From Bacilli bacterium (GTDB taxonomy: Bacteria > Bacillota_I > Bacilli_A > RF39 > UBA660), in the NCBI GenBank assembly GCA_900753325.1, contig CAADYO010000017.1, positions 1 to 64,000 of the forward strand: a stretch of 64,000 nt of DNA, read 5' to 3'. How positions within the stretch are numbered: the stretch's first letter is position 1; the number at the start of each line of letters is the position of its first letter. The notes beneath the pieces are model-generated. The model saw only the letters and a list, made by a program, of their open reading frames with translations, did no database searches and was not told the DNA's origin. This document shows, piece by piece, positions 34,991-44,959 of the stretch. A program made the translations under genes and the position numbers.

Positions 34991-35557
34991 TCAATAAGCA
35001 TAAATTTTAGTTATATCTCCACACCCTATAGTACTAACGGTATTACTATATTTAGTCTTAAAATCACTAGTAGTCATATCAGAAAGACTTATTAATTCAC
35101 TACTTGTAAAGTTGTCAACAACACTGTTAGCTGCACCTTCTTTGTAAAGTTCAGAAGACTCAGTTAACTTAACACCTCTGTTAGTATCTTTAAATTTTTC
35201 AACTAATCTAACATAATATTTAAATTCACCAGCGTCTTTCTTTATAACAACAAAAGACTGATCCTTTAAATATTCTCCTCCATTAGGTGGATCTTCAAAC
35301 TCTGAATTGTCAATATATGACAAGCTTATAACAACACAGTTATTAGCACTAGGCTTTTCTATAAGATTGTTACCAGTTCTTAATTGATACTCAGCAAGCG
35401 TTGCCATCTTTTTAGCATCCTCAACATAAGTATTAGCCCTATTTTTTGACAAAATACCAATAACATTAGGTACCGCAACAACCATAATAAGACCAAGTAT
35501 AACCATTGTCGCTAATAGTTCTACTAAAGTAAAACCACCTTTATTATTTTTTAACAC
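34991..35557 (-). CDS. Type IV pilin-like protein
   Basis: 188 residues. The prepilin site NKGGFTLVELLATMVILG has the conserved Glu and a long hydrophobic helix. Cysteines at NNCVV and IGCGD. It starts at GTG 35557 with AGGTGATTTTGA before it. It lies 107 bases upstream of the second pilin, with which it may share a transcript. Confidence 0.85.
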   Translation of the reverse strand: MLKNNKGGFTLVELLATMVILGLIMVVAVPNVIGILSKNRANTYVEDAKKMATLAEYQLRTGNNLIEKPSANNCVVISLSYIDNSEFEDPPNGGEYLKDQSFVVIKKDAGEFKYYVRLVEKFKDTNRGVKLTESSELYKEGAANSVVDNFTSSELISLSDMTTSDFKTKYSNTVSTIGCGDITKIYAY

Positions 35558-35615
35558 TCAAAATCACCTACCTTATCATAACTTAATTATAACAAATTTT
35601 TTAAATATTAAAATA

Positions 35616-36791
35616 TTATTTTACAATCTTTTGCATATTTTCAATTTCCTTTACTGTAGCCTCTGTATATAACTCCTCATCAAATAAATTACCATATCTA
35701 AATAAAACAAAGCCTTTATAATATTTTAAATTTCTACTTAAAAGAATTTCCTTCATAATAATATCATTATTAATTTGCCATTCTAATCTACCAGTTTTAG
35801 CATAATTATCAATTGAACCAACTTTATAAAAAGCTAAAGCTACATATAAAGTAATCTTATTATTTTTAATTAAATTATTCCAATTATGAACAGTTTTTAA
35901 AAATGGCTTTGCCTCATTATGAAAACCATAATATACTTGGGGCATTATAAAATCTACATACTTATCACTATTTAACCAAAGTTTAACATCTGCAAACACT
36001 TTATTATAATTATTTTCAATATTTCCATCTGGTGATATACCAAATAAAACATCATGTTTTTTACAAACTTTATGAACTCTTTCTACCAATCTATTAATAA
36101 TCAGTAATCTATACTCATTAAATGTTATATTTACATTTTCCTTTAAATACGCCTCATAATCATTCCTAGATACATCTAAAGAAGGATAAAAATAATCATC
36201 AAATAATAAACCATCTATTTTATAATTAGAAACAACTTCTTCTACTCCTGATACAATTAAATCTTCAACTTCTTTTTTTGCCGGATTATAATAAATTCCA
36301 TTATTTACATATAAAGTATCAGTACCAATATATTTAAAAGCCGGATTACTCTCTGTAATACTATCAATATTATTAATACTTCTAACTCTATATGGATTAA
36401 TCCATATATATACTAAAATTCCTCTCTCATGAGCCTTTTTTATAAAGTAATCTAAAACATCATATCCAGGATCAACACCCTCATATGAGGAAATAACACT
36501 ACTCCAAGGATATATATTAGACTTATATATAGAATCACTAAAACTAACCACTTGTAAAACTATCATATTAAAATTTAAACTAGAAACATTATCAAGCAAC
36601 TTAATAATATTATTTTGACTAATATCACTATTACTATTTTTAATATATTTACTTAAATCAATATAACTAACAAATATTCCTCTTTTTTCATCACTACTTT
36701 CAATTTTTCTCTCCCTATTATCATTATTTTTATTAAAAATTACTAAACATCCCACTAAAAATAAAAAAATTATTAAAATTATTTTCTTCAT
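35616..36791 (-). CDS. GHL10/DUF187-type putative glycoside hydrolase
   Basis: About 391 residues. An N-terminal hydrophobic segment with LVGC (lipobox-like, or a simple anchor) is followed by a TIM-barrel pattern of the family: RGIFVSYIDL, YPWSSVISSYEGVDPGYDVLDYF, YIWINPYRVRS, DGLLFDDYF and FIMPQVYYGF. Relatives such as YngK act on cell-surface or peptidoglycan-associated glycans. ATG 36791 with GGTGAAG upstream is preferred to the GTG at 36803. Confidence 0.82.
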   Translation of the reverse strand: MKKIILIIFLFLVGCLVIFNKNNDNRERKIESSDEKRGIFVSYIDLSKYIKNSNSDISQNNIIKLLDNVSSLNFNMIVLQVVSFSDSIYKSNIYPWSSVISSYEGVDPGYDVLDYFIKKAHERGILVYIWINPYRVRSINNIDSITESNPAFKYIGTDTLYVNNGIYYNPAKKEVEDLIVSGVEEVVSNYKIDGLLFDDYFYPSLDVSRNDYEAYLKENVNITFNEYRLLIINRLVERVHKVCKKHDVLFGISPDGNIENNYNKVFADVKLWLNSDKYVDFIMPQVYYGFHNEAKPFLKTVHNWNNLIKNNKITLYVALAFYKVGSIDNYAKTGRLEWQINNDIIMKEILLSRNLKYYKGFVLFRYGNLFDEELYTEATVKEIENMQKIVK

Positions 36792-36836
36792 ATTCTTCAC
36801 CAAAATAAATATATTAAAAATAATTTAAATAATTTG

Positions 36837-37481
36837 TCATTTTATATTTTCATTTCTAATTAAAAATAATCTTTTATCTCTATAAAACCCATAAAATATA
36901 TCTTCTAATAAATAATTTTCTTTTTTTAAACTTTCTTCTAACCATTCTTTACTCTTTTTTATTTGTATTAATACATCTTCTTGTATTTTACCATCTATAA
37001 TTACTGGTAATGGATATGTATGTTTTTTATCTTCACTACTTTTAAATACTGATAGTTTTCCTGATGTTTCTAGTATTGCATAATCTACTTCTTCTATAGA
37101 TTTAATTGATTTAGCTCTAAGTTGTGTAAGTAAATCATCTAAGTTATATCTTTGTTTTAGCATCTCATCAAAGTTTATTTTTCCTCTATTTATAATAACT
37201 GAAGGATTTCCATCTATTACACTTCTAACTTTTTCATTTTTAAATGAAACTTTTGCTGAAATTATTTGTAATATAACTAACACACCTATAGGTATAATTG
37301 ATAAAAATACATTTTCTTTATAATTGTCTATTGATATAGCTGCAAGTTCCGCTATAAATATAGATACTATTAAATCCATTATAGATAATTCTCCTATTTC
37401 TCTTTTTCCCATTATTCTATATACTATTGTAATTAATACATAAAATAATAAACTTTTACCTAACACTAAAAAATATCGCAT
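36837..37481 (-). CDS. DUF421 (YetF-like) membrane protein
   Basis: About 214 residues. Three transmembrane helices in the first 80 residues with RIMGKREIGELSIMDLIVSI, then the cytoplasmic DUF421 domain with VDGNPSVIINRGKI-type sequence and LRAKSIKSIEEVDYAILE. Widespread in spore formers, where related YetF/YrbG proteins occur in spore membranes; function unknown. ATG 37481 follows AGGTGATAA. Confidence 0.87.
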   Translation of the reverse strand: MRYFLVLGKSLLFYVLITIVYRIMGKREIGELSIMDLIVSIFIAELAAISIDNYKENVFLSIIPIGVLVILQIISAKVSFKNEKVRSVIDGNPSVIINRGKINFDEMLKQRYNLDDLLTQLRAKSIKSIEEVDYAILETSGKLSVFKSSEDKKHTYPLPVIIDGKIQEDVLIQIKKSKEWLEESLKKENYLLEDIFYGFYRDKRLFLIRNENIK

Positions 37482-37530
37482 ATTTATCACCTATTTATAT
37501 AATGTTAGTTTTTCATATTTTTTATACAAA

Positions 37531-37559
37531 AAGAAAAATATCGCTTTATTTAGCGACAT
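37531..37559 (-). terminator. Terminator after the duplicated-domain protein
   Basis: An 8-bp stem ATGTCGCT/AGCGATAT with a 6-base loop, then TTTTTC on the minus strand, overlapping the stop codon. Confidence 0.7.
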
Positions 37560-38661
37560 TTTTCTTACATTCATATATTGTTTTTCTATATTCTCTATCT
37601 TTATATGAGACATTTTTTATCTTTTTTCTATCGGTTAATGGCTGTTCACAGAATCCTTCAAATATTGCTTCTGCAGAATAACCATCGGCATATAAATCTA
37701 CTATTTCATCACGATAAGCTTCTCGTTTAGCCATTTCATCTTCTTTTCCTTTTTCTACTGCCAAAATTGCTTTATTTAACATTCCGACATAAAAAGTTTC
37801 TAATTCATCTGGCCCTTGACCCCACGTTCCATCATATGTAGCAGGATATTTTTTCTCTTCTAAAACTTTAAATCTAACTGCTGTATCTAAAATTGCCTTA
37901 CCTCTTACTCCATTATATCGTATTTCATCAGCAACTATATGTTTTCCATAATTAATTAATGAATTGGTTTTTCTTTCTACTTCTTCTTTATCAGTTGCAT
38001 CAACAGAAAATGCCACCATATAAGGAATTACAACATCTAAATATTCTGCTGCTAATGTACAAAATTCTCTATCAGTAGTAACACTACATTTTTCTTTTTC
38101 ACTCATTTCAAGACTTTGTACTAAATCATCCCATCTCTTAGCTCTTTCAATACTATCAGTAAGACTCAAACATCCTAATGTTTTATTTTTATCAATTGCC
38201 TGATTGGTAGTTAAAGCCTCTAATAATGCTTCAGCACTAATACCTTCACAATAATATTTCCTACCTAATTCTCTTAATCTTTGAACATCATCAATTGTGC
38301 CTTTATCAAAAGGTTCATCGCTTGGTAAATGAAGTTTTAAGTATTTATTTAAAATTTCAACATAAAAGTCATCAAGCTCTTGACTATATTCAAAACTACC
38401 ATCCTCATTTTGAGGATATCTAGCTTCCATCATCATTTTATAATGAACAGTTTTATTAAATATTTCTTCTGGCTTAACATTTTCTAGATCCATATTTTCA
38501 ATCGAGTTACGTGCCACTCTAATTGCTTTAGCAATAACTACATCAGCAAAATCAGAATCATGATATTTTAAAGATCTACGTACCATGTCAGGATAAACTC
38601 TATCTACATATTCATAAGCCAATTCTTTGTATTTTAAAACTTTTTCCTTATCAACCGTCAT
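37546..38661 (-). CDS. Unrecognised protein with two copies of an approximately 165-residue unit
   Basis: 371 residues, all predicted helical and soluble. Unit 1 (about 12-175) and unit 2 (about 208-371) share the order YxDxVxPxMV, AI/IVADEIR, a KxxxExxYP block, ELDDFYVEILNK versus ELETFYVGMLNK, and LGRKYYCEGISAEALLEAL versus DLYADGYSAEAIFEGF. This points to an internal duplication. A third, shorter relative is at 39169-39621. No known domain recognised, no signal peptide. GAGGGAG precedes ATG. Confidence 0.8.
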   Translation of the reverse strand: MTVDKEKVLKYKELAYEYVDRVYPDMVRRSLKYHDSDFADVVIAKAIRVARNSIENMDLENVKPEEIFNKTVHYKMMMEARYPQNEDGSFEYSQELDDFYVEILNKYLKLHLPSDEPFDKGTIDDVQRLRELGRKYYCEGISAEALLEALTTNQAIDKNKTLGCLSLTDSIERAKRWDDLVQSLEMSEKEKCSVTTDREFCTLAAEYLDVVIPYMVAFSVDATDKEEVERKTNSLINYGKHIVADEIRYNGVRGKAILDTAVRFKVLEEKKYPATYDGTWGQGPDELETFYVGMLNKAILAVEKGKEDEMAKREAYRDEIVDLYADGYSAEAIFEGFCEQPLTDRKKIKNVSYKDREYRKTIYECKKNVAK

Positions 38662-38777
38662 ATTTTCAACTCCCTCACACTAATATATACCAACCCATTA
38701 GTACTGCAGATTATATCATAAAAGTCAAAAATAGTCAAGTTTTACCTACAATAACATAGTATTTATTGAGGTGTAAC

Positions 38778-39140
38778 ATGACTTATATAATGAAATATGG
38801 AAAAAGACTATTATTTACTATGTTATCAATAATTCTATCTTTATTAGCATTAACAGTACTATATTATTTTAATATAATTAGTCCAACTACTAACAAAGTA
38901 TTAAAAATAATCATAATTCTTATAAATATATTTATCAATAGTTTTATCCTAGGTAAAAGTACTGATAAGAATGGTTATTTAGAAGGAATAAAACTAGCTC
39001 TAATAATTATCCCAATCTTTATAATGTTTTCCCTAATAACATCTTCTCTAAGTCTAAAAGTTATTATATATTATCTAATTATTACAATAACATCAATACT
39101 TGGAAGTATGATAGGTATAAATAAGAAAAAAGAGTCATAA
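38778..39140 (+). CDS. TIGR04086/YrzE-like small membrane protein
   Basis: 120 residues with four transmembrane helices. The short loop FILGKSTDKNGYLEGIKLA after helix 2 is characteristic of the family. Function unknown. TGAGGTG lies just before ATG 38778, so the in-frame upstream codons are not used. It is flanked by the two related unknown genes on the opposite strand. Confidence 0.75.
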   Translation: MTYIMKYGKRLLFTMLSIILSLLALTVLYYFNIISPTTNKVLKIIIILINIFINSFILGKSTDKNGYLEGIKLALIIIPIFIMFSLITSSLSLKVIIYYLIITITSILGSMIGINKKKES

Positions 39141-39150
39141 CTCTTTTTCT
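39127..39150. terminator. Bidirectional terminator between convergent genes
   Basis: AAAAAGAGT/ACTCTTTTT with a CATA loop, usable from both strands. Confidence 0.75.
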
Positions 39151-39168
39151 TATTATCTATAAGAGAAT

Positions 39169-39621
39169 TTATACTGCTTTAGCATATTGTTTAGCAGGTG
39201 TCTCTATCATAACAACAGTAGTAGAAGGTAACTCTTTATCACCTGCTATATATCTAAATGTAGAACAAGCATCATACCCTAAAGAAAATACTTCTAAAGC
39301 TTTTTCTCTATATGCATCACGTAAATCTAATTGTCCATTAGAAGAATTATCTACTGGAACTATTACATTAATATATCTGTTTAATAAACCTGCATAAAAC
39401 TCTTCACTTAAAGATACTAAAGGTTTTTCATCTAAAATATCTCTAAATACATCAACATAACCAATTCCCGCTCTAATTTTAGATCTAACTAAATCTTTAA
39501 CTCTTTTATTTTCTCCAAACGTTAAGTTTTTTGGTCCTTTATGTTCCGGTAACGGAAAAGCACTATCTACATAATCATTAATAATTCTACTCATAGAATC
39601 TTCTCTTTTTTCTATATTCAT
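39169..39621 (-). CDS. Unrecognised protein related to the repeat units at 37546-38661
   Basis: 150 residues from ATG 39621, which follows AAAGGAGGGG. LSEEFYAGLLNRYINV matches ELDDFYVEILNKYLKL and ELETFYVGMLNKAI of the neighbour, and AYREKALEVFSLGYDACSTFRYI matches AYRDEIVDLYADGYSAEAIFEGF. It is thus a single-unit member of the same family. No membrane segment. Function unknown. Confidence 0.75.
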   Translation of the reverse strand: MNIEKREDSMSRIINDYVDSAFPLPEHKGPKNLTFGENKRVKDLVRSKIRAGIGYVDVFRDILDEKPLVSLSEEFYAGLLNRYINVIVPVDNSSNGQLDLRDAYREKALEVFSLGYDACSTFRYIAGDKELPSTTVVMIETPAKQYAKAV

Positions 39622-39807
39622 AACATTCCCCTCCTTTAGAGACAAAGCCTCACAATTATATCACACTAAAAATTATATGTAAAGAGAAAAAAACTAGTAC
39701 CATAATATAATCTAAATAATTATACAAAGTTACATGATAAATTTTTGTCGATTTATTACACAACAGCGTATTTTTTCATTTTAAGAAATTTACGGCAAAA
39801 AAAGAGA

Positions 39808-40470
39808 CTAAACCTCATCTTCTATCATTTTAATCTCTCTTTTAGTTATAAACTTTTTATATCTATAATTCTTAGGCAATATTGAAATAAGTATCTCTCT
39901 AGATAATTTTTCTCTTTTATAATATTCTTCAAATAAAGCACCCTTTTTCTGAAGAAGTACTGGCCCAAAGAAATATTCTTTTCTACTATAATGTCTTTTA
40001 CCTTTTTTAAACTTAATAATTTGATAAATAAACTTCTTATCTTTTACTAATTCTTCATCATCAATATAAAAACCATTTTTCACTAAAAATTTCTTTACAT
40101 CTATCTGATAATTATTAGGACTAAGTATAATAGTATCAATATTTTTTAATACTTTCATATTATTTTTAAATATGCCAATCATATTTCTTCCACCCATACC
40201 TGAAATAATAATAGTATTAACTTCATCAGTATAAGTATCAAGTCCATTACCTAATCGTACTTCTATTTTATCTTCTAAACCTTCTCTTTTTATATTCTCC
40301 CTAGCTTGATTTAATGGACCTTCGGCTATATCAGAAGCTATTGCTTTAATATTTTTATTTTTCTTTACTAAATAAATATCTAAAAAAGCATGATCACAAC
40401 CAATATCTAAACAAAAGGAATTAGCCTCTACTAAATCCCCTATTTTTTTTAATCTATCATTAATTTTCAT
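39808..40470 (-). CDS. trmK: tRNA (adenine-22-N1)-methyltransferase TrmK
   Basis: 220 residues. A class I SAM methyltransferase with CLDIGCDHAFLDIYL (motif I), a SDIAEGPLNQA acidic loop and ISGMGGRNMI, all typical of TrmK. It modifies A22 in tRNAs. Its ATG shares a base with the rpoD stop (TAATG), reproducing the sigA-trmK proximity known from Bacilli. Confidence 0.92.
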   Translation of the reverse strand: MKINDRLKKIGDLVEANSFCLDIGCDHAFLDIYLVKKNKNIKAIASDIAEGPLNQARENIKREGLEDKIEVRLGNGLDTYTDEVNTIIISGMGGRNMIGIFKNNMKVLKNIDTIILSPNNYQIDVKKFLVKNGFYIDDEELVKDKKFIYQIIKFKKGKRHYSRKEYFFGPVLLQKKGALFEEYYKREKLSREILISILPKNYRYKKFITKREIKMIEDEV

Positions 40471-41561
40471 TAATCAGTTAAAAAGTCCTTTAATTTTCTA
40501 CTACGAGAAGGATGTCTTAATTTGCGAAGTGCTTTAGCTTCTATTTGACGAATTCTCTCACGAGTAACACCAAATATTTGTCCAACTTCTTCTAGAGTTC
40601 TACATTGACCATCATTAAGTCCAAAGCGAAGTCTAAGTACTTTTTCTTCACGATCAGTAAGTGTTGATAAAACTCCAGACAATTCTTCTTTTAACATTTC
40701 AACTGTTGCATACTCTTCAGGTCCCATTGTTCTCTCATCTTTAATGAAATCTCCTAAATGAGAGTCATCCTCTTCACCAATTGGAGTTTCCAATGAAACT
40801 GGATCTTGAGATATCTTATATACTTCACGAACCTTTTCAATAGAAATGCCTAATTTTTTAGCTATTTCTTCATCAGTAGGCTCACGATTTAGTTCTTGTG
40901 TTAATTGTCTTTGTACACGTGCTAGTTTATTGATTGTTTCAACCATATGAACTGGTACACGAATAGTTCTAGCTTGATCAGCAATAGCCCTAGTAATTGC
41001 CTGCCTTATCCACCAAGTTGCATATGTTGAAAATTTATATCCTTTTGTTGGATCAAACTTATCAACAGCTTTCATTAATCCAATGTTACCTTCTTGAATT
41101 AAATCCAAAAATAGCATTCCACGTCCAACATATCTTTTTGCAATACTAACAACTAAACGAAGATTAGATTCAGCAAGCATTCTCTTAGCTTCCTCATCAC
41201 CTTCTTCAGCTCTTTTAGCATATTCAAATTCTTCATCTGAAGTAAGCAAATTAATACGTCCAATTTCTTTTAAGTACATACGTACTGGATCATTAATTTT
41301 AACATCTTTTGTTAAAGTTAAATCTTCAACTGCCGCATCAGCAGTAATCTCCTCACCTGATGCATCATCAGATCCATCTTCAGTAACAATATCAATATCT
41401 TCTTCTACCAATGCATTGTATAAGTCATCTAATGAGTCACTATCAACTTCAAGTCCCTTTAATTCTTCTGCTAGTTGTTCATAAGTAATAAAACCTTGTT
41501 TCTTACCCTTCGCTAGTAATTTCTTTTTTCTTTCTTCAAGTGTTTTTATTTCTCCAACCAT
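40470..41561 (-). CDS. rpoD: Primary sigma factor (RpoD/SigA)
   Basis: 363 residues. A short region 1.1, region 1.2 ([11 protein letters not shown]), the region 2 core with [29 protein letters not shown] written across two blocks, region 3, and region 4 with [19 protein letters not shown]. It directs RNA polymerase to the TTGACA/TATAAT promoters seen throughout the window. Third-to-last position in the dnaG-rpoD-trmK operon. Confidence 0.97.
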   Translation of the reverse strand: MVGEIKTLEERKKKLLAKGKKQGFITYEQLAEELKGLEVDSDSLDDLYNALVEEDIDIVTEDGSDDASGEEITADAAVEDLTLTKDVKINDPVRMYLKEIGRINLLTSDEEFEYAKRAEEGDEEAKRMLAESNLRLVVSIAKRYVGRGMLFLDLIQEGNIGLMKAVDKFDPTKGYKFSTYATWWIRQAITRAIADQARTIRVPVHMVETINKLARVQRQLTQELNREPTDEEIAKKLGISIEKVREVYKISQDPVSLETPIGEEDDSHLGDFIKDERTMGPEEYATVEMLKEELSGVLSTLTDREEKVLRLRFGLNDGQCRTLEEVGQIFGVTRERIRQIEAKALRKLRHPSRSRKLKDFLTD

Positions 41562-41563
41562 GT

Positions 41564-43288
41564 CTATTCTCCCATTCTTAAATTTCTAATTTTATTAGCT
41601 ATTTTAGCTTGCTCTAATGGATCTACTTCTTTTTTCATTAAATCAGTTAATCTTTTAATTTCTTGGTTACAACGATAATCTCTAATAACCTTAAAATATA
41701 AGAATAACTCTTCCTTAGTAGTATTCTCATTATAATTACCAGCTAATACACTATTAAGTAAAACTAGAATATCTTCTTTACCTTGAACATAAGTATAAAA
41801 ATCAGCAACATTTATATTACCATATATCTTATAATAATAGATAATCTCACTAGAAAGTATTCGACTCTCTTCACTAGGAAATATTATTTTTTCCTTCTCT
41901 ACCTGACTAATTACCCAATCATTATTAAGCATAAAGTAAAGTATCTGTTCAACTGCTTTATCATACTTAGTTTTTTTAACTACTTTATTTTTAACTTCTG
42001 GAACAATTTCTTTTGTTGTATTTTTAAAATCTATCAAGTCCTTAAAACGTTTATCCAGTGTATTATAACTTATATCAAACTCTTTTGCAAGTTTTTTTAA
42101 TACTATTTCTATTCTAATCGTATCATTAATCTTAGTAGTCTCTTTTAAAACTGTATTTATATAATTAGCTTTTTCTTCATCACTTCTAAAATCTACATTT
42201 TTACGTAATTGTTGCATCTTAAAGTCACTAAAGTTTAAAGCGTTTTCAACAAGTCCTATAAATCTTTCTTTTCCATTTTTTAAGATAAATGAATCTGGAT
42301 CGTCATCATTAGGAAGTACTACTACTTTTACTTCAACACCTTCATCAAGTAGATGTTCTCCAATACTAAGCATAGCATGAACTCCAGGTCCATCTCCATC
42401 CAAACATAGAATAATGTTATTAGAAAGTCTTTTAATTAAATTAAACTGATTATTAGTTAAAGCCGTACCCATTAAAGCAACTGTATTTTTAATTCCAACA
42501 ATACTAGCTCTAATAACATCCATAAAACCTTCCATTACTATAACAGACTTTTTAAGTCTACACTCTTCTCTAGCAACATGGTAATGGTATAACATTTCCC
42601 CTTTTTTAAATATCTCAGTTTCTTTTGTATTTAAGTATTTATTTTGATCTACATCTTTATATATTCTTCCACTAAATCCAACTACTTGCCCAGAAACATC
42701 ATATAATGGAAACATAATTCTATCATCATATATATCATGGTCATCACTAGATAAACCTATTCTATTTAATGTACTAAGTTCATATTTCTTACTCACAAGT
42801 AACTTAGTTAAATCATCACGACTTTCTAACGATAAACCTATCTCAAACTCTTTTATAGCTTCATCATTAATGCCTCTATTACTTAAATAACTACGAGCAA
42901 GTTTTCCCTTAGTACTAGATAAATTATTCTGATAGTATTTAACTGCAAAGTTATAAGCTTCATATAATCTATCAAACTTAGTACTTTTTTTCTTAATATT
43001 AATAGAAGAAACATTAACTCCAACTTTATCTCCCAAGTATTTTAAGGCTTCTCTAAAATCAATATGTTCATAATTCATTAAAAAGGTATAAACATTACCA
43101 GTAGCATGACAAGAAAAACAAGTATAAATTTGTTTCTCTCTTGAAACGCACATTGAAGGATTAGAATCATCATGAAATGGACAAACTCCAAAGAAGTTTT
43201 TACCTCTTGCTACTAAAGGAATTCTCTCTCCTATGATGTCAACTATATCTGTCTTACTACGAATTTCATTCGCTAAGTCATTATTCAA
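41564..43288 (-). CDS. dnaG: DNA primase
   Basis: 574 residues. N-terminal zinc motif [11 protein letters not shown] with CFSC (about 37-62), the TOPRIM domain with VMEGFMDVI and CLDGDGPG (about 247-300), and a C-terminal helicase-binding region that is divergent. It makes RNA primers for replication. It appears to start at TTG 43288 with AAGGAGTGG upstream; no nearby ATG fits. Confidence 0.95.
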   Translation of the reverse strand: MNNDLANEIRSKTDIVDIIGERIPLVARGKNFFGVCPFHDDSNPSMCVSREKQIYTCFSCHATGNVYTFLMNYEHIDFREALKYLGDKVGVNVSSINIKKKSTKFDRLYEAYNFAVKYYQNNLSSTKGKLARSYLSNRGINDEAIKEFEIGLSLESRDDLTKLLVSKKYELSTLNRIGLSSDDHDIYDDRIMFPLYDVSGQVVGFSGRIYKDVDQNKYLNTKETEIFKKGEMLYHYHVAREECRLKKSVIVMEGFMDVIRASIVGIKNTVALMGTALTNNQFNLIKRLSNNIILCLDGDGPGVHAMLSIGEHLLDEGVEVKVVVLPNDDDPDSFILKNGKERFIGLVENALNFSDFKMQQLRKNVDFRSDEEKANYINTVLKETTKINDTIRIEIVLKKLAKEFDISYNTLDKRFKDLIDFKNTTKEIVPEVKNKVVKKTKYDKAVEQILYFMLNNDWVISQVEKEKIIFPSEESRILSSEIIYYYKIYGNINVADFYTYVQGKEDILVLLNSVLAGNYNENTTKEELFLYFKVIRDYRCNQEIKRLTDLMKKEVDPLEQAKIANKIRNLRMGE

Positions 43289-43371
43289 CTGACACCACTC
43301 CTTCTAAACAACACATAATATATCATATTTTGACACTTTTTTCAATAAAGACCAAGTATAAATTCATAAAT

Positions 43372-43397
43372 AAAAAAACCAGAGCCCATGCTCCAGT
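43372..43397 (-). terminator. Terminator of the yqeG-yqeH operon
   Basis: On the minus strand an 8-bp stem (ACTGGAGC/GCTCTGGT, two G-T pairs) with a 4-base loop and seven T, just after yqeH. Confidence 0.7.
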
Positions 43398-43415
43398 TCA
43401 TCTCTCTACTTTAAT

Positions 43416-44429
43416 CTATATAAGTGACTTTCTCATAAACGTCTCAACATCTTTATCTATATAAACATCTATTAATCCTTTACTAACAATCTTAACAAAT
43501 CCTAACCCATTAATAACTAAATCTTCGTCATACTTAACATCATAAGTAATTTTATTCTTATCCTTAAGTTCATTATTATTAAGTAAATTAAGAAGTCTTC
43601 TTACTTTTAAGTCATTAGATACAAATAAAGTAAAACTATTTCTTTCTCCTTCTACATAATCTATTCTAATTAAATCTTCTATAATAATTGATTGATTAGG
43701 TCTTAATTGATAAGTTTTAGGTTTAATTTCTTTACGAGGAGATATTTTTTTAATTAAGTCTGTATCAACATGATTTAATATAGAACCTGGATCTACAAGT
43801 CCTGGTGTGTCTATTAAAGTTAAATAGTCATTAATTTCAATACTTACTGTATTTAAAGTAGTAGAAGGTAAAGGAGACATTGTTAATTCTTGACAATTAT
43901 CTGAATAATTTTGAATTAATTTATTTATTAAGCTAGACTTTCCTGCATTAGTATGCCCAACTACATATACATTTCTAGATGTTTGAAAATATTTAATTCT
44001 CTTAAGTAAGTAATCTATATTATAGTTCTTACTAACACTAACAACAATTACTTCTTCAAAGTGTATATCTTTCTCTTCTAAGTATTTAATGAGTTTTTTC
44101 TCATTAACTGATTTAGGTAATACATCTCTTTTATTCAAAACTAAAATCATCTTATTAGAAATAATACTTCTAATTTGTTCTATATTTTTCTCTAAATTAA
44201 GTAAGTCTGTAATATATAAAACTAAATCTTTAGTCTCACCAACACTTTTTAATATTTTCAAATACTCATCATTTGATTTAATAACCATCTGATATTCTCC
44301 ATAGTTTTTCATTCTAAAGCATCTCTGACATATATCATTATCCAAACTAGTCGTATATCCAGCTTGTAAAACATTTTCATCTTGTAAAACAACACCACAA
44401 CCAGTACAAGTCTTAACTTCTTTATCCAT
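43416..44429 (-). CDS. yqeH: Circularly permuted GTPase YqeH (30S biogenesis)
   Basis: About 337 residues. N-terminal zinc finger CTGCG...CQRCFR, then permuted GTPase motifs: VLNKRDVLPK (G4) before GHTNAGKSSL (G1) and DTPGLVDPG (G3). A C-terminal RNA-binding-type region follows. It is needed for small-subunit assembly in Bacillus. ATG 44429 with GAGAGAGG is preferred; it overlaps the yqeG stop by 8 bases. Confidence 0.93.
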   Translation of the reverse strand: MDKEVKTCTGCGVVLQDENVLQAGYTTSLDNDICQRCFRMKNYGEYQMVIKSNDEYLKILKSVGETKDLVLYITDLLNLEKNIEQIRSIISNKMILVLNKRDVLPKSVNEKKLIKYLEEKDIHFEEVIVVSVSKNYNIDYLLKRIKYFQTSRNVYVVGHTNAGKSSLINKLIQNYSDNCQELTMSPLPSTTLNTVSIEINDYLTLIDTPGLVDPGSILNHVDTDLIKKISPRKEIKPKTYQLRPNQSIIIEDLIRIDYVEGERNSFTLFVSNDLKVRRLLNLLNNNELKDKNKITYDVKYDEDLVINGLGFVKIVSKGLIDVYIDKDVETFMRKSLI

Positions 44430-44940
44430 AATATTTACCTCTCTCAAACAGTCCTCTTTTTTTAAAATACTTAATTATTCTAGCTTCTACTAATCTATTT
44501 AATCCTGTAATTTTTAAGTCCTTTTCGCCTAACGGATCAACTAAAATTGTCATAATCTTAAACTTATTACCAGAAACAATATCTGTAACTATTTGATCTC
44601 CAATCATTACCATTTCTTTTTTCTTAAGATTATAATGTCTTTTAATTTTTCTAAGTCCTCTAGTTGAAGGTTTTAAACTAAAAGCAACTCCTCCAATACC
44701 CAACTCATCTAAGTATGGTTTTATTCTTTTTTTAGTATTATTAGAACTTATTAGTATTAAAAAATCATCTTGTAAACTCTTAAGTAATTTTTTAGTCTTA
44801 GCTGGACATCTTTTATGTTCAATTAATCCTAAAGTATTATCTAAATCAAATATCAAACAATTAATACCATTCTCTTTTAGTTTTTTATAATCTATCTCAA
44901 ATATGTTTTTTTTATACATATTCGGTCTAAATAAATTCAT
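44422..44940 (-). CDS. yqeG: YqeG-family HAD phosphatase
   Basis: 172 residues. HAD motif I is IFDLDNTLG (nucleophile Asp), motif II is LISSNN, and MIGDQIVTDIVSGN carries the acidic motif. It is a partner gene of yqeH throughout Bacilli; the physiological substrate is unknown. The N-terminal PNMYKKNIFEIDY is typical. Confidence 0.92.
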   Translation of the reverse strand: MNLFRPNMYKKNIFEIDYKKLKENGINCLIFDLDNTLGLIEHKRCPAKTKKLLKSLQDDFLILISSNNTKKRIKPYLDELGIGGVAFSLKPSTRGLRKIKRHYNLKKKEMVMIGDQIVTDIVSGNKFKIMTILVDPLGEKDLKITGLNRLVEARIIKYFKKRGLFERGKYYG

Positions 44941-44959
44941 CTTTTTTCACCTGCAATAT

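Noticed and set aside
39646..39807. Riboswitch between trmK and the repeat-family gene
   Set aside because: 162 bases of AT-rich sequence without a recognisable aptamer core or strong terminator pair; probably only a promoter.
41783..42100. 105-residue hydrophobic ORF opposite dnaG
   Set aside because: Antisense shadow of dnaG with no ribosome site; the hydrophobicity comes from complemented AT-rich codons.
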